Positions 46,192-55,972 are shown, counted from the stretch's first letter. The stretch is DNA of 64,000 bases from JBKCUI01 sp052161605 (GCA_052161605.1 CP197409.1); one strand, 5' to 3'. Numbers and translations: made by a program. The notes: generated by a model from the sequence alone, not told the origin.

Positions 46192-47112
46192 TTGAGCCCC
46201 GAATCGTCTGTTCTCAAACAAGATGCTATCAACGTTCAAACTGCAGACACATCAGCAGAGGACCGTTTTATTGTTTTTACGCTATCCGAAACTCCAACCA
46301 ACAGGTTTGTTTTCACTAGCGTTGTTGCCTTGCTACTAAGCGGTACATTCCACGGGTGCCTTGCAATTTTTAGCGATTTGCCGCTCAATCATCCGCTATC
46401 GTTTCGAAAGGCCGCATTGTTTGGAGTGTCGACAGGGGTGACCCTGTGGTCTTGCGATTGGTGTTTCCGGCAACTTCCACAACGACCTTGGCACTTAGTC
46501 GCTCGAACGCTTCTGAGCATGACCTTATTAATCGAGGTGGCTTTGATCACCCTGCAACCATGGCGTGGTGAAACCAGTCACTTCAATCGCAACGGTACGT
46601 TTAACACACTGATCGAGCAATCGATGTTGGTGATGATTACGATAGCCATGGGAATCATCTTGGTTTTGTGGATTCGCTGTCTTCGGGGACCATTTCGATC
46701 TGAAGTAACGATCAGCAACAGGAGCGCTATCCGTTGGGGGCTTGGCTATCTGATCATCTCAGGAATATTGGGGGCGGCCATTACGAGGTTCGGATATCAA
46801 CAGTTGGAGTTTGGCAACTCCCCCGAGCTTTGGGGAGAGCGCGGCGTCTTAAAATTTCCACACGGTGTAGCGTTACATGCAATACAAACGCTCGCGGTGG
46901 TGGCGTGGTTGACGAGTTGGCTGCCTGATCGGATCAGTCTTCGTATTGTTCGATCCGTTGCAACGGCGCATGCGGTCGCCCTCCTCTTCGCTTGTTACAA
47001 CACGTTCTCCGGAATGGGGCGATTCGAACTGTCTAGTGGTTCGATCGCAATCCTAGTCTTCGGTGGAACTGCATGTTTACTCCCTTTTCTGATTAAGAGG
47101 TCTAGAGCATGA
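46192..47112 (+). CDS. Integral membrane protein, function unknown
   Basis: A 306-residue protein with about six to eight hydrophobic helices (for example FVFTSVVALLLSGTFHGCLAIF, LLSMTLLIEVALITL and MLVMITIAMGIILVLWI). There is no in-frame ATG before the first helix; TTG at 46192 with AAGG six bases upstream is the only plausible start. No family is recognised. It overlaps the DUF2805 gene by ATGA and so is probably its operon partner. Confidence 0.65.
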   Translation: MSPESSVLKQDAINVQTADTSAEDRFIVFTLSETPTNRFVFTSVVALLLSGTFHGCLAIFSDLPLNHPLSFRKAALFGVSTGVTLWSCDWCFRQLPQRPWHLVARTLLSMTLLIEVALITLQPWRGETSHFNRNGTFNTLIEQSMLVMITIAMGIILVLWIRCLRGPFRSEVTISNRSAIRWGLGYLIISGILGAAITRFGYQQLEFGNSPELWGERGVLKFPHGVALHAIQTLAVVAWLTSWLPDRISLRIVRSVATAHAVALLFACYNTFSGMGRFELSSGSIAILVFGGTACLLPFLIKRSRA

Positions 47113-47375
47113 ATTGCGACCGGTTCGAGAGTTTGACCGTTGACGAGGTAAGTCGCATCGTCCAAATGGCGTGGGAGGATCGCACTTCTTTTGATGCCAT
47201 CGAGAGGCAGTTTGGCCTGACGCCGAACCAAGTGATTCAACTCATGCGAAGGGAGATGAAACCGAGTTCGTTTCGAATGTGGCGAGCAAGAACAGTAGGT
47301 AGGTCGACCAAGCATGAAGCGAAACGTGGCTTTGTCGTCGGTAGGTTCCGTTGTCCTGATCAAAAGGGATCCTGA
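47109..47375 (+). CDS. DUF2805 / TIGR03643 family protein
   Basis: An 88-residue protein with the family core EVSRIVQMAWEDRTSFDAIERQFGLTPNQVIQLMRREMKPSSFRMWRARTVGRSTKH, split here only by wording. The family looks helix-turn-helix-like and has no assigned function; it is often found near photolyase-type genes, but none is visible here. Start is fixed by the ATGA overlap with the membrane protein gene. Confidence 0.88.
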   Translation: MNCDRFESLTVDEVSRIVQMAWEDRTSFDAIERQFGLTPNQVIQLMRREMKPSSFRMWRARTVGRSTKHEAKRGFVVGRFRCPDQKGS

Positions 47376-47424
47376 ACCCCCGAGCTAACTGATTTGTCAG
47401 ATTGTATTGCTTTCCTGTTGCCGT

Positions 47425-49350
47425 CTACTTTTGAAAATTTGGAATCTTTGACGTTCTGAGTCGCTCGAGTATATCTCTATGCAAAACCGATTGCTCTTGC
47501 TTGCCCAGGCTGGCATAGACTTCAGCAAGAATTTCGTGAAGAGCTTCGAACCCAGGATCGATCGCAACTGCCTTTTCCCATTCCTGTATCGCCTCGTTCA
47601 TCGACCCAAGTCTCGCGAAAGCCTCACCTCTCATAGCGATGACGCGTGCGTATTGAGGTTCGGAGCTCAGGAGCTTTTCCGAAAGATTGATGCATTCCTG
47701 CCACTTTTCAAGCAAAAAGGCAGTATCAAAGAGTCCATCCAATGCCGCGACATTTGTAGGTTCAATGTTGACCGCCGTCTGGTAGTAGCGTCTCGCTTGT
47801 TCCATATCCCCTTTGGACTGCGTCATGGATCCCAAGGCCACAAACAGCGCCGCATCGTTTTGACGGACCTTGACCAGTTCCTTTAAAAACGACAATACGG
47901 AGTCGGGAATCGGTATCCCACGCCGTTGGCAGTGAATGATAGTCCCTAGAACAAGATTCCTCTCCTTCTCGGTTCCTGGAAAACGATCGCCATGATTATC
48001 AAAAAATGTCAAAGTGGATTGCGCCGATTCGGATTCCTGTTGATCGAAAGGTTTTCGCAGAATGCGATGATCGGTTTGAGCTACGTGGGTCATATTGGTC
48101 GAGGAAAGGTTCGGCATGTGACAAGCGATACAGTCATCCCCCCGTTGCGACCTATTGTTGTTTGTTTCTGAGCAGGTCTGACTGCCGCTCCCCACACCAG
48201 TGTGGCAAGAATTGCAGCGCGAACGATAGAACTCCAGCTTGTTCGCTTCACTTGGCGTCGAATGGGGATCATGACACGATATACATCCCATCTGCTTATC
48301 GCTTCGGTTAAAGCAAACACTATCTCTCATTTGCTGGACATGATTCACGGCTCTTGTCCTGCTGTCGGCGTCGATTTCTGCTCCATGATCGACAATCGCC
48401 CATATATCGCTGAGCAACATCCCTGGTTGAAAATCGAGATGCGTTTTTCCGGGTCTTAAAACGCGAGCTCGTGCTTCTAGATGGCATTGATAGCAGACAG
48501 CTTCCCTTTGTTCGATCGACAGCTTGGATGGATTCTTGATGTCCTCTTGGCTGTCTATGCTTTCGACATCGCCTCGCTGGTGAGCGACATGCCCAGAACC
48601 ATTTCCGTGACAACGCTCACAGCCGATTTCCATCTCATGGAATGGTTTTTGCCCAAAACGATCGCTTCCCGCTTCAAGACTATTCGGAAATCCTGAGTGG
48701 CATCCCAGGCAATCTTCGGTTGCTCTACGATGAAAGCGTCGCACATCATCCTGCCGGTACCCGGGGGCTAATGCCCATAGGTCATCTCGGTGGTACCAAT
48801 TCAATGGCGAAACATAGAGCCTTTCGCCAACCTGTCGGATGTAAGCCTTCGCTCTTTGCCCCGAACCAACGACAAAGTCCATGGTATGCGATTGTTGATA
48901 AATTAACTTCCCAGTCGCATCGAACATGGACTCGCTATGAACCGTTCTGCCTTTTGAATCTCGTTCCGCTTTGAGCACACGCTTCTTCCCAGGGATTATA
49001 AACTGATCCCCCTTTGTCCAAGCTCTATCGTCATCTTGAGCGGTGCCCCGAATGGAATTCCACATCGGGTGCTCGGTGTACGAAGCGTAAATTTCTGCGT
49101 GGCATTCTGCACAAGTCGCGCTGCTGACTCTATCGCCGTGCCCCGAAAATTCGTTAGCCGAATGGGTTGCGACGAGCAAAGCGTTCTTTGTCTCGATCTT
49201 GCCATGACGGTCATCGAGCCGAATTGCAGCGGCAGTTGGGATGAGTACCGCGAACAACAATATGCATGTCGTAATGAAAGGCTTAAATATCACAGAGCTG
49301 TTTAGGAATGGTACGGTGAAAGCCGTTTTGCATGAGATCGGCAAATCCAC
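47425..49350 (-). CDS. Seven-heme cytochrome c (c554-like) with C-terminal TPR repeats
   Basis: A 641-residue exported protein with a hydrophobic segment at about residues 24-42 (FITTCILLFAVLIPTAAA). Seven CxxCH motifs in order: CAECH, CLGCH, CERCH, CYQCH, CISCH, CNSCH, CIACH. The layout recalls cytochrome c554/NapC-partner multihemes. The last 180 residues form TPR-like helix pairs (ALGSMTQSKGDMEQARRYYQTAVNIEPTN and similar). Probably a periplasmic electron carrier with a protein-binding tail; the redox partner is unknown. It stands alone on the minus strand. Confidence 0.88.
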   Translation of the reverse strand: MDLPISCKTAFTVPFLNSSVIFKPFITTCILLFAVLIPTAAAIRLDDRHGKIETKNALLVATHSANEFSGHGDRVSSATCAECHAEIYASYTEHPMWNSIRGTAQDDDRAWTKGDQFIIPGKKRVLKAERDSKGRTVHSESMFDATGKLIYQQSHTMDFVVGSGQRAKAYIRQVGERLYVSPLNWYHRDDLWALAPGYRQDDVRRFHRRATEDCLGCHSGFPNSLEAGSDRFGQKPFHEMEIGCERCHGNGSGHVAHQRGDVESIDSQEDIKNPSKLSIEQREAVCYQCHLEARARVLRPGKTHLDFQPGMLLSDIWAIVDHGAEIDADSRTRAVNHVQQMRDSVCFNRSDKQMGCISCHDPHSTPSEANKLEFYRSRCNSCHTGVGSGSQTCSETNNNRSQRGDDCIACHMPNLSSTNMTHVAQTDHRILRKPFDQQESESAQSTLTFFDNHGDRFPGTEKERNLVLGTIIHCQRRGIPIPDSVLSFLKELVKVRQNDAALFVALGSMTQSKGDMEQARRYYQTAVNIEPTNVAALDGLFDTAFLLEKWQECINLSEKLLSSEPQYARVIAMRGEAFARLGSMNEAIQEWEKAVAIDPGFEALHEILAEVYASLGKQEQSVLHRDILERLRTSKIPNFQK

Positions 49351-49516
49351 CTGGAAGAGAAAATCGCGAACCGCTCAAGCACAGTGCGAACAGTTGTCGT
49401 TAACCCTTGAAATGGAACGGGTTCCGGAGAAATATCGCACTTGGAAGTAGCTCAACCAACTACTGTTTAATTAGCAACTGCGGATTGCAAGCAAAGTTAA
49501 ACCTGGGAAATGTGGT

Positions 49517-50392
49517 TTACTGCTGACGTAGGTTCCTTTGAACCAGTTGCGCGATTCGCTCTTTCGAACGTGGATGATCGGGAAAGAATCGTTCGGCATC
49601 CCAAAGGTCGACGAAGACTCTCCCAGAGTTTAGTCTTAGGGCGCGATCAAAGGTCTCTTCGATCATCTCCGCGCACGGTTGCTCGTATTGCCCCTTCTGC
49701 TTCGGTTCATCAAATGCTTCGCTATCACCGCGCGTTGGAATAATACTAAAACAATCGGCACCGTGACTTGCCGCATATCGTATCGATCTCAACGTCCACT
49801 CTATGGACTCCCGCTTGGAAAGATACGGTAATCCGAGCATGAGAAAGACTCGAATATGAATGCCGGTGTCTCTTAAGCAACGTACCGCCGACTCAAAATC
49901 ATTCAGCGAAAACGCCTTGTTAAGCCAACGCAAGGAAGGTTCGTGACAAGTTTCTAATCCAATGGCGATCTCGAATTGCGATGGCGCAATTAACGATTGG
50001 AATCGCGAGCATTCCTCAGTGCAAAGCTTGGGATGGTTCTCGACGATGATCGTGGAAAATCCTCTTACCAATTCCGCAATCGCCTCGTGGTCTGACGTTG
50101 GAATCGCTTTGGGATCGAAAAAATTTCCACTGTTATAAAGCTTGATGCTATCTGCCGTGGGGAGTCTTTCGAGAGCCAATGCGATTTGATTTGGAATCTC
50201 ACCGGGCAGCACGCTCTCGGTGAGCGTGTTTTTCCAAAGATCGCACATGACACAAGGAAAAGGACACTCGCGGTTGGTGAGGAATACCGTCGCGACCTCC
50301 TCGATCGTACCGCTTCGACCAAGTTCTCGTTCTACGAAATATGCGTATGGTTCCCTTGACGAGACAGTATTACGATTCGCTCGTGGTCGCAT
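49517..50392 (-). CDS. Radical SAM protein (TIGR01210-like)
   Basis: A 291-residue protein with the [4Fe-4S] cysteines in TNRECPFPCVMCDLW (C43, C47, C50; CX3CX2C), followed by KLYNSGNFFDP (SAM-binding glycine-type motif) and IIVENHPKL and IAIGLETCHEPSLRWLNKAF. The pattern is closest to the Elp3-like TIGR01210 group, which in archaea includes the archaeosine enzyme RaSEA, but that assignment is tentative. It starts 19 bases after the asparagine synthetase-like gene, so the two are probably cotranscribed. No obvious partner substrate gene follows. Confidence 0.75.
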   Translation of the reverse strand: MRPRANRNTVSSREPYAYFVERELGRSGTIEEVATVFLTNRECPFPCVMCDLWKNTLTESVLPGEIPNQIALALERLPTADSIKLYNSGNFFDPKAIPTSDHEAIAELVRGFSTIIVENHPKLCTEECSRFQSLIAPSQFEIAIGLETCHEPSLRWLNKAFSLNDFESAVRCLRDTGIHIRVFLMLGLPYLSKRESIEWTLRSIRYAASHGADCFSIIPTRGDSEAFDEPKQKGQYEQPCAEMIEETFDRALRLNSGRVFVDLWDAERFFPDHPRSKERIAQLVQRNLRQQ

Positions 50393-50411
50393 TATAACCC
50401 GTGAGTGGCTT

Positions 50412-51737
50412 TCAACTATAGATCTCTAGAAAGGCACGGCGATAATCCGATGCATGCTTAGGGAAAAGTTCCGAGAAGCGGTCCTTCGTCGTGGCACCGT
50501 GCTGAAAGCGTCGCTTGGGAAATACTGGCATTTCGAACCCTGTGACAGCCTTAACTCCCCGCCGAACGATTTCCCCCTTCAAGGCGTAGAGTTTATCGTG
50601 ATCCCAATCGGTTAACTCGATGAACGGTACTCCTTCTGCAACCTCGATAACATCGGGTAACGCATACGGGCTGAAACCGCTAAATCCTAGCTTGCGAGCA
50701 GGTGCCCAACTGCGCACATGCCCACGACTTTGGCCACCGGAATAGGTCAATGAATGCTTGACCGCGTCAACTCCCCAGCCTTCTTGATAGAGCATGGTAT
50801 TGTTCAACACGCTTCGAATGGTAAGCTCAGGATTGTCCTCGATCGGATAGTCCTTGAGATTCTCATCACCCCCGTCCCCATCGATGAGCAACTTCCAATC
50901 GGGATAACGTTCTCGAATTCCTTCGCACAAAGCCAACCCCATAGCTGCGGCCTGAACATCGAGTGGTTTGTAGTCTTCAATCACAGAAATGGCTTTGCGA
51001 AAATTGATTGCGTCAAAATCTTTCGCGATTACCTCGAGAAAGAGCTCTAAACCAAGCGGCTTCAAAAAATCAAACGATTGGGCTGCATCGTCCCCATCGC
51101 CACCAACCGAAAGGGTAAAGGCTTTGAGTCGGGATGGTGAGTGACCAGCCTTTAGAATGGCATCATACATCACCAGAAAAACCGATCCGCTATCAATACC
51201 ACCGGAAAACAAAACACCGATCGGTTCCTTTGGATCTTGGACCGCGAGCCAATTGTTGCAGACGTTCGACAACGCTCCGATGTATTTGGTACCGATGTCG
51301 TCTAGATCGGTCGACAAACGATTTCGAACGGGATTGAAAAAACGACGATTTACGGGATTCGGGTCGGGGCATCCGATTAGTTTAAGCTCCACGACATGGT
51401 GAGCGGGAACCATCCTTGTATACGATGGGTGAAACTGATCGTCGAGTCCCTCGGTCTTGAGAAATTCGTAGATCTCGTCCATGCGCTCGGCGACTACCAA
51501 ACAAGGCCCCTCGCTGCGCTTTGCCAGGAAGTAACGCATCGGTCGTCCGATCGATCGAGCCATACGAACGAGTTGCCCATCTTTCTCGATCAAAGCAAAG
51601 TGACCTTGGATCCCCCGAACACCCTTCACATCACCCGCTGCAAGCAACTTCGAAGCCGACTCAACGGTCATATTCAGAATTTGGTTCGCACTCGGATCTA
51701 GCAAATTAACAAGTCGTTCGACATATTGATGATTCAT
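50412..51737 (-). CDS. Asparagine synthetase-like ATP-pyrophosphatase lacking the glutaminase cysteine
   Basis: A 441-residue protein from the ATG at 51737 (a longer frame to 51887 covers non-coding DNA). PP-loop SGGIDS at residues 178-183 and LLIDGDGGDENLKDY mark an asparagine synthetase-type amidotransferase ATP-PPase domain. The N-terminal domain resembles a glutaminase fold (FALIEKDG, VVAERMDEI) but has no N-terminal Cys2, so it cannot release ammonia from glutamine in the usual way. That is as in beta-lactam synthetase-like enzymes. Paired with the radical SAM gene 19 bases downstream. Confidence 0.8.
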   Translation of the reverse strand: MNHQYVERLVNLLDPSANQILNMTVESASKLLAAGDVKGVRGIQGHFALIEKDGQLVRMARSIGRPMRYFLAKRSEGPCLVVAERMDEIYEFLKTEGLDDQFHPSYTRMVPAHHVVELKLIGCPDPNPVNRRFFNPVRNRLSTDLDDIGTKYIGALSNVCNNWLAVQDPKEPIGVLFSGGIDSGSVFLVMYDAILKAGHSPSRLKAFTLSVGGDGDDAAQSFDFLKPLGLELFLEVIAKDFDAINFRKAISVIEDYKPLDVQAAAMGLALCEGIRERYPDWKLLIDGDGGDENLKDYPIEDNPELTIRSVLNNTMLYQEGWGVDAVKHSLTYSGGQSRGHVRSWAPARKLGFSGFSPYALPDVIEVAEGVPFIELTDWDHDKLYALKGEIVRRGVKAVTGFEMPVFPKRRFQHGATTKDRFSELFPKHASDYRRAFLEIYS

Positions 51738-52474
51738 GTGAGGAGTCTCTTTTTTGAGAAGGTATTTTGAATCCGAGGGATGAGGAATTACAGCTGCGCT
51801 CCTCGGCAAAAGTCTACCAAAAAGACATAGGGACGGGGAGTGGCGGCTTAGAATGCAATTATAAGCAAATCCGAGCAAGTAAATCACGACGCAGAATCAA
51901 TGTATCGCCCCACCTCGATGAAAATCAAATGCTTGATTTCCAATGAGTTCATTCTCCCACTGGGGGAGAGTTGAGCGCAGCACGGAGAGGGTGAAAGGCA
52001 CTGCATCGCAAAACGGCTCCGACTAGGTAGCCCTTCCTAAAACACTCTCTCCTCGTGATCGTTCCTCAACTCGACCCTCCTGAATTCATCGGGCGGGTGA
52101 AGTTCGATAGACATTTACCTTGCCATATCCGAGGGGATCGACGGAGGCGGATTGCTTGTCACAGTAGGAGTCGTAGATTTGGGTCCAGGTGTTGGAGCCG
52201 CAATCGGTGCGGGTGCTTGGTTTTTCATGAAAGTGCATTGAGCATTACCAGCAGAAACAATCAACACCAGGGCCACCTCCTGCAACTGCTCGGCAATCCA
52301 ATTGCCAGCAGATACCCGAAACCACTGGCACCATATTTGAAACCGTTGGCACGCGATTTAGTAGCAATTCGTATGACTCAGTGTGAGAAAGAGGAAGTTG
52401 AGCATAGGGGGCAGAATACCCAAAAGACATAAAAAAACCCTGGAAATCCGTTAGAATTCCAGGGTTTTCTAGAG
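51738..52474. other. Non-coding gap with a small hydrophobic frame
   Basis: No firm gene. At 52101-52241 a 46-codon frame (after TGA at 52098) reads GIDGGGLLVTVGVVDLGPGVGAAIGAGAW and ends MKVH, a glycine-rich hydrophobic stretch like a small membrane peptide, but it has no good start codon. A 125-codon frame on the same strand at 52055-52432 lacks any feature. The tRNA-Lys terminator is at the right end. Confidence 0.35.
52431..52464 (-). terminator. Rho-independent terminator after tRNA-Lys
   Basis: On the minus strand the stem CCCTGGAA/TTCCAGGG with an 11-base loop is followed by seven T. It lies about 11 bases after the tRNA 3' end. Confidence 0.85.
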
Positions 52475-52547
52475 TGAGAGTGCTGGGACTCGAACCCAGG
52501 ACCCACGGATTAAAAGTCCGATGCTCTACCGACTGAGCTACACTCTC
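52475..52547 (-). tRNA. tRNA-Lys (anticodon TTT)
   Basis: Cloverleaf on the minus strand: acceptor GAGAGTG/CACTCTC with discriminator A, D-arm GCTCAGTCGGTAGAGC, anticodon loop CTTTTAA with TTT, and T-arm CTGGGTTCGAGTCCCAG. CCA is not encoded. A terminator follows. Confidence 0.96.
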
Positions 52548-52677
52548 TTTTTTCTATCGCCTTGGTGACCGTTTCTAACGATTCAACACAGCTAAACCCC
52601 AACCAAACAAACGTTCCGTGCTCCGAAAACACCTGATCTCGTAGGAAGGATTTGATATCATATCCGTACGAACGCCA

Positions 52678-52701
52678 GGTCGAGAGAGTACTCTCGAGAC
52701 C
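52678..52701. promoter_or_regulatory. Palindrome upstream of the TIGR03790-like gene
   Basis: A perfect 12-base palindrome GAGAGTACTCTC at 52684-52695 within a near-palindrome GGTC...GACC. It lies about 75-98 bases before the ATG at 52776 and could be an operator, but no regulator is known for it. Confidence 0.35.
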
Positions 52702-52775
52702 ACGCCCCAACAACAAAGCTGGCTCCTCCCCAGGACATCAGCCCCCGACCTCTATAAAGCAGGAGACAATGAACA

Positions 52776-54935
52776 ATGGAGAAGTTCGCTTTGCGAGCAG
52801 CAAATGGTAGCGAGATCGTCGGAAATTTAAAGGGGCATCCTTTGAGCTTGTTGCTGCATTTTTCCACAACAAGGGGACTTGTTTTTAATTCCTGCGTCGC
52901 AATCGTCGCAACCGTCGGCATTTTTCTGATCGGAGGAATCGGAACGGGAACGGTTCATGCCGGCGCTACCGCCAGCCAGTGGGTAGTGGTCGTAAACGGG
53001 GACTCTATTTCCTCTCGCACGGTCGCCAATCATTTTTGCCAAATTCGAGGGATTCCATCCAATAACGTTGTTGTTCTTTCTGGAATCCCCGATCGAGACC
53101 GAATCACCCTCGCGGAATTTCGCAACCTGATCCTAAAACCGTTGATGGAGGAATTGCAGGCTCGGGGGATGGCTAATCACATCCAAGGAGTCGCTTACTC
53201 CGTGGACTTCCCGACTTCCATAAATGTGTCGGTGGACGCAAAAAAAATTCCTGATCTTTCCCAATATCTGACTCCGGTTGCCTCGATCAACGGCTTAACA
53301 TATTTCTACCGGTACGTGATGACAGAAAATCCTGCGTACCTCGCCTTTGATGCTAATTGGTATGCACGTCGCGCTCCGCAGGAACTGCTCCAACCGCTCT
53401 TCATCTCTGAGGAAAAAAAAGCCGAGTTTGCAGAACTCGACAAAGAAAAGAAATGGGAACCGATGGCCAAAATTCTGAGTGATGGGGCCTCGGAACTACC
53501 CAAGGAACTAACCGCTCCAACCCAACTCCTGGCGGCTATTCTCTGGGCGAGAGCTGGAAATAGTGCGAATACTCTCAAACAACTCGAGTCCGCCATCCTG
53601 GCAGGATGGAGCTATCGGCAGGTGATCGAAAGCCTCGCTGATTTTCAATTCCTAAGTGAAGATAAGGAATTTCTTAGGCTGCTTCGATTGTGTGAAAACG
53701 CCGGCTCAGACTACACCGAGATTCGAGCCTTTAACGCGCGAAATCTCTATTCCCCCAACACGATTGTGACGAAGGATCCAAAGTACGGAGTCCCCTTCTT
53801 AATGAGTGTGGTTCTGGGGGTGTCGCGAGACTTGGGACTGACTCGAGACGAGGTAATCAACAATCTACGTCGCAGCGCCTCTGCCGACTTCATGCCCCCC
53901 GAAGGCAAGGTCTTCTTTACGTTGACGTCTGATGTTCGCACGACCACTCGTGAACCTTTCTTCGCCCAGGCAATCGAGAAATTGTCTCGCCATGGAATCG
54001 AGGCTGTTGTCCATAAAAACTCGTTGCCGCCCCGAGGGACCAAGGCCGCTGGCTTGATGATGGGAGCAGCAAACTTCTCGCTGGGCACGGAAATGATCGA
54101 GTTCAATCCGGGGGCAATTGCCGAAAACCTAACTAGCTTGGGTGGTGCAATGACCAATCCATCTCAGACCAAGGCTACGGATTTTCAAAGACAAGGTGCG
54201 GCAATCACCAGCGGAGCGGTCCACGAACCCTACGCGATCGTGAACAAATTTCCTCACCCATTTATCTTTGAAACTTACGCGGCCGGACTAACGAGTGCCG
54301 AATCCTATTATGCTTCGGTAACCTGCCCTTATCAGTTGCTCATTCTTGGCGATCCTCTGTGCCAACCCTACGCAAAGCCACCTCGATTCACCCTTGTCAT
54401 GCCATCAACCGTACATGATCGCAACCAACCTTTGTCCATCGTGATCAATCTCGACCGTCAAAATGAGACGGAACCTTCGAAATGCTGGGTCACGTTGGAT
54501 GGTAAATTTCTTGCAGAAGGAGCATTCAGGCCAAGAATCAATCTTAACTTCCAATCCGCTCCGGTTGGTTATCACGAACTTTGCATTGGAGTCAAATCGG
54601 GGGATGCTGTAGAGCACACATACCAGCAAACTCTATGGGTCAAGCTGATCGAGGGAAGCAGTGACGATGATTCACGAGATTGGAGCTGTCCAGAGGAGTT
54701 TTCCTCCTACGAGAAGTCCGAAATCCTAGTCGAACTAACGGGCAACATACCAAGTGGCGAAATTCAGGTTTGGAATCGGTCCGAGCTGGTTGCTACCATC
54801 CCAAGTGATGCCAAAGCGATTCCTTTTTCGTTGGTACAATTCGGCATGGGCCCCGTTGAACTGCAACTCAGGCAGCGCGAGTCCGACGGTACTTTCGTCA
54901 ACTATCGGTCCCGTATCATCAACATACTCCCCTGA
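52776..54935 (+). CDS. TIGR03790-like secreted protein
   Basis: A 719-residue protein with AGGAG ten bases before the ATG. A long n-region precedes one hydrophobic segment (about residues 35-55, FNSCVAIVATVGIFLIGGIG). It then matches the TIGR03790 pattern: VVVVNGDSISSRTVANHFCQIRGIPSNNVVVL, and HIQGVAYSVDFPTSINV. A helical, TPR-like stretch (about 205-305) and a C-terminal beta domain (about 560-719) follow. Known: the family is uncharacterised and exported. It is divergent from tRNA-Lys. Confidence 0.75.
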   Translation: MEKFALRAANGSEIVGNLKGHPLSLLLHFSTTRGLVFNSCVAIVATVGIFLIGGIGTGTVHAGATASQWVVVVNGDSISSRTVANHFCQIRGIPSNNVVVLSGIPDRDRITLAEFRNLILKPLMEELQARGMANHIQGVAYSVDFPTSINVSVDAKKIPDLSQYLTPVASINGLTYFYRYVMTENPAYLAFDANWYARRAPQELLQPLFISEEKKAEFAELDKEKKWEPMAKILSDGASELPKELTAPTQLLAAILWARAGNSANTLKQLESAILAGWSYRQVIESLADFQFLSEDKEFLRLLRLCENAGSDYTEIRAFNARNLYSPNTIVTKDPKYGVPFLMSVVLGVSRDLGLTRDEVINNLRRSASADFMPPEGKVFFTLTSDVRTTTREPFFAQAIEKLSRHGIEAVVHKNSLPPRGTKAAGLMMGAANFSLGTEMIEFNPGAIAENLTSLGGAMTNPSQTKATDFQRQGAAITSGAVHEPYAIVNKFPHPFIFETYAAGLTSAESYYASVTCPYQLLILGDPLCQPYAKPPRFTLVMPSTVHDRNQPLSIVINLDRQNETEPSKCWVTLDGKFLAEGAFRPRINLNFQSAPVGYHELCIGVKSGDAVEHTYQQTLWVKLIEGSSDDDSRDWSCPEEFSSYEKSEILVELTGNIPSGEIQVWNRSELVATIPSDAKAIPFSLVQFGMGPVELQLRQRESDGTFVNYRSRIINILP

Positions 54936-54946
54936 GACGGCGCGCT

Positions 54947-55972
54947 TTACTCCGAAAGCCAATTCGCAACATCCATCGCGAAGTAGGTCAGTATCGCGTT
55001 AGCCCCTGCTCGGCGAAACGCCAGCATGCTTTCCAGGACGACCGCTCGCTCGTTAAGTGCGTTGGCCTGTGCTGCGAATTTGAGCATGGCATATTCGCCT
55101 GAAACTTGATAGACCGCCACCGGGACGTCGAACGAATCCTTGAGCCGACGAACGATGTCCAAGTAGGGCATGCCAGGTTTCACCATGACAATATCGGCCC
55201 CTTCCTGAATATCGAGCGCGACTTCCCGGATCGCTTCGTCGGAGTTGGCGGGGTTCATTTGATACGATTTCTTATCGCCGCTCGCAAGATTCTTAGCAGA
55301 GCCAACGGCATCGCGAAAGGGACCATAATAAGCAGATGCATATTTGGCTGCATAAGACATGATCCCAACTTGCTGAAAACCGTTCGCGTCGAGAGCATCT
55401 CGGATAGCCCCAATCCGGCCATCCATCATGTCGGATGGGGCAATAATCGTCGCCCCGGCTCGAGCTTGATTGACCGCCTGTTCGCACAGAATCTGAACCG
55501 TTTCGTCATTGGCGACATATCCGTCGATGAGTAAGCCATCTTGGCCGTGACTAGTGTAAGGATCCAAAGCGACATCGCACACTAGACCGATTGCATCGTT
55601 GGTCGCCTCACGGATTGCCCGCGTCGCGCGGCAAATCAAATTGTCGGGTGCAACGGCATGCCGTCCATCCTCCGACTTCTTCTCCTGCGGGGTGACAGGA
55701 AAAATGGCAATCGCCCCGATCCCCAGCGAAGCCGCCTGCCGCGATGCCTCGACCGCTAGGTCGATCGACATGCGGTTGACACCCGGCATGGTAGCGATCG
55801 GCTCAGTCCGATTCTCTCCTTCGATAACAAAAATTGGCCAGATCAAGTTACTGGCTACCAGATGGGTTTCTTGAAGCATGTTACGGACCCAACCCCATCT
55901 CCGGTTTCTTCGTAGGCGGGTACGCGGGAAAGATCCAGTAGCGACTGGAGGATTTGGTTCGTTTGAAAGCAT
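54947..55972 (-). CDS. hemB: Porphobilinogen synthase (delta-aminolevulinic acid dehydratase)
   Basis: Condenses two 5-aminolevulinate to porphobilinogen in heme and tetrapyrrole synthesis, in the cytoplasm. 341 residues from the ATG at 55972 (normal length; a longer frame to 56128 is rejected). Schiff-base lysines lie in MSYAAKYAS (K210) and MVKPGMPYLD (K265). The metal segment reads DVALDPYTSHGQDG rather than the cysteine-rich zinc version, so this looks like the magnesium/potassium type. Heme supply fits the many cytochromes in the window, and a diheme cytochrome gene is divergent next to it. Confidence 0.97.
   Translation of the reverse strand: MLSNEPNPPVATGSFPRTRLRRNRRWGWVRNMLQETHLVASNLIWPIFVIEGENRTEPIATMPGVNRMSIDLAVEASRQAASLGIGAIAIFPVTPQEKKSEDGRHAVAPDNLICRATRAIREATNDAIGLVCDVALDPYTSHGQDGLLIDGYVANDETVQILCEQAVNQARAGATIIAPSDMMDGRIGAIRDALDANGFQQVGIMSYAAKYASAYYGPFRDAVGSAKNLASGDKKSYQMNPANSDEAIREVALDIQEGADIVMVKPGMPYLDIVRRLKDSFDVPVAVYQVSGEYAMLKFAAQANALNERAVVLESMLAFRRAGANAILTYFAMDVANWLSE

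Noticed and set aside
52055..52432. 125-codon frame in the gap before tRNA-Lys
   Set aside because: No recognisable feature, arginine/serine/cysteine-rich as in random translation of GC-rich DNA.
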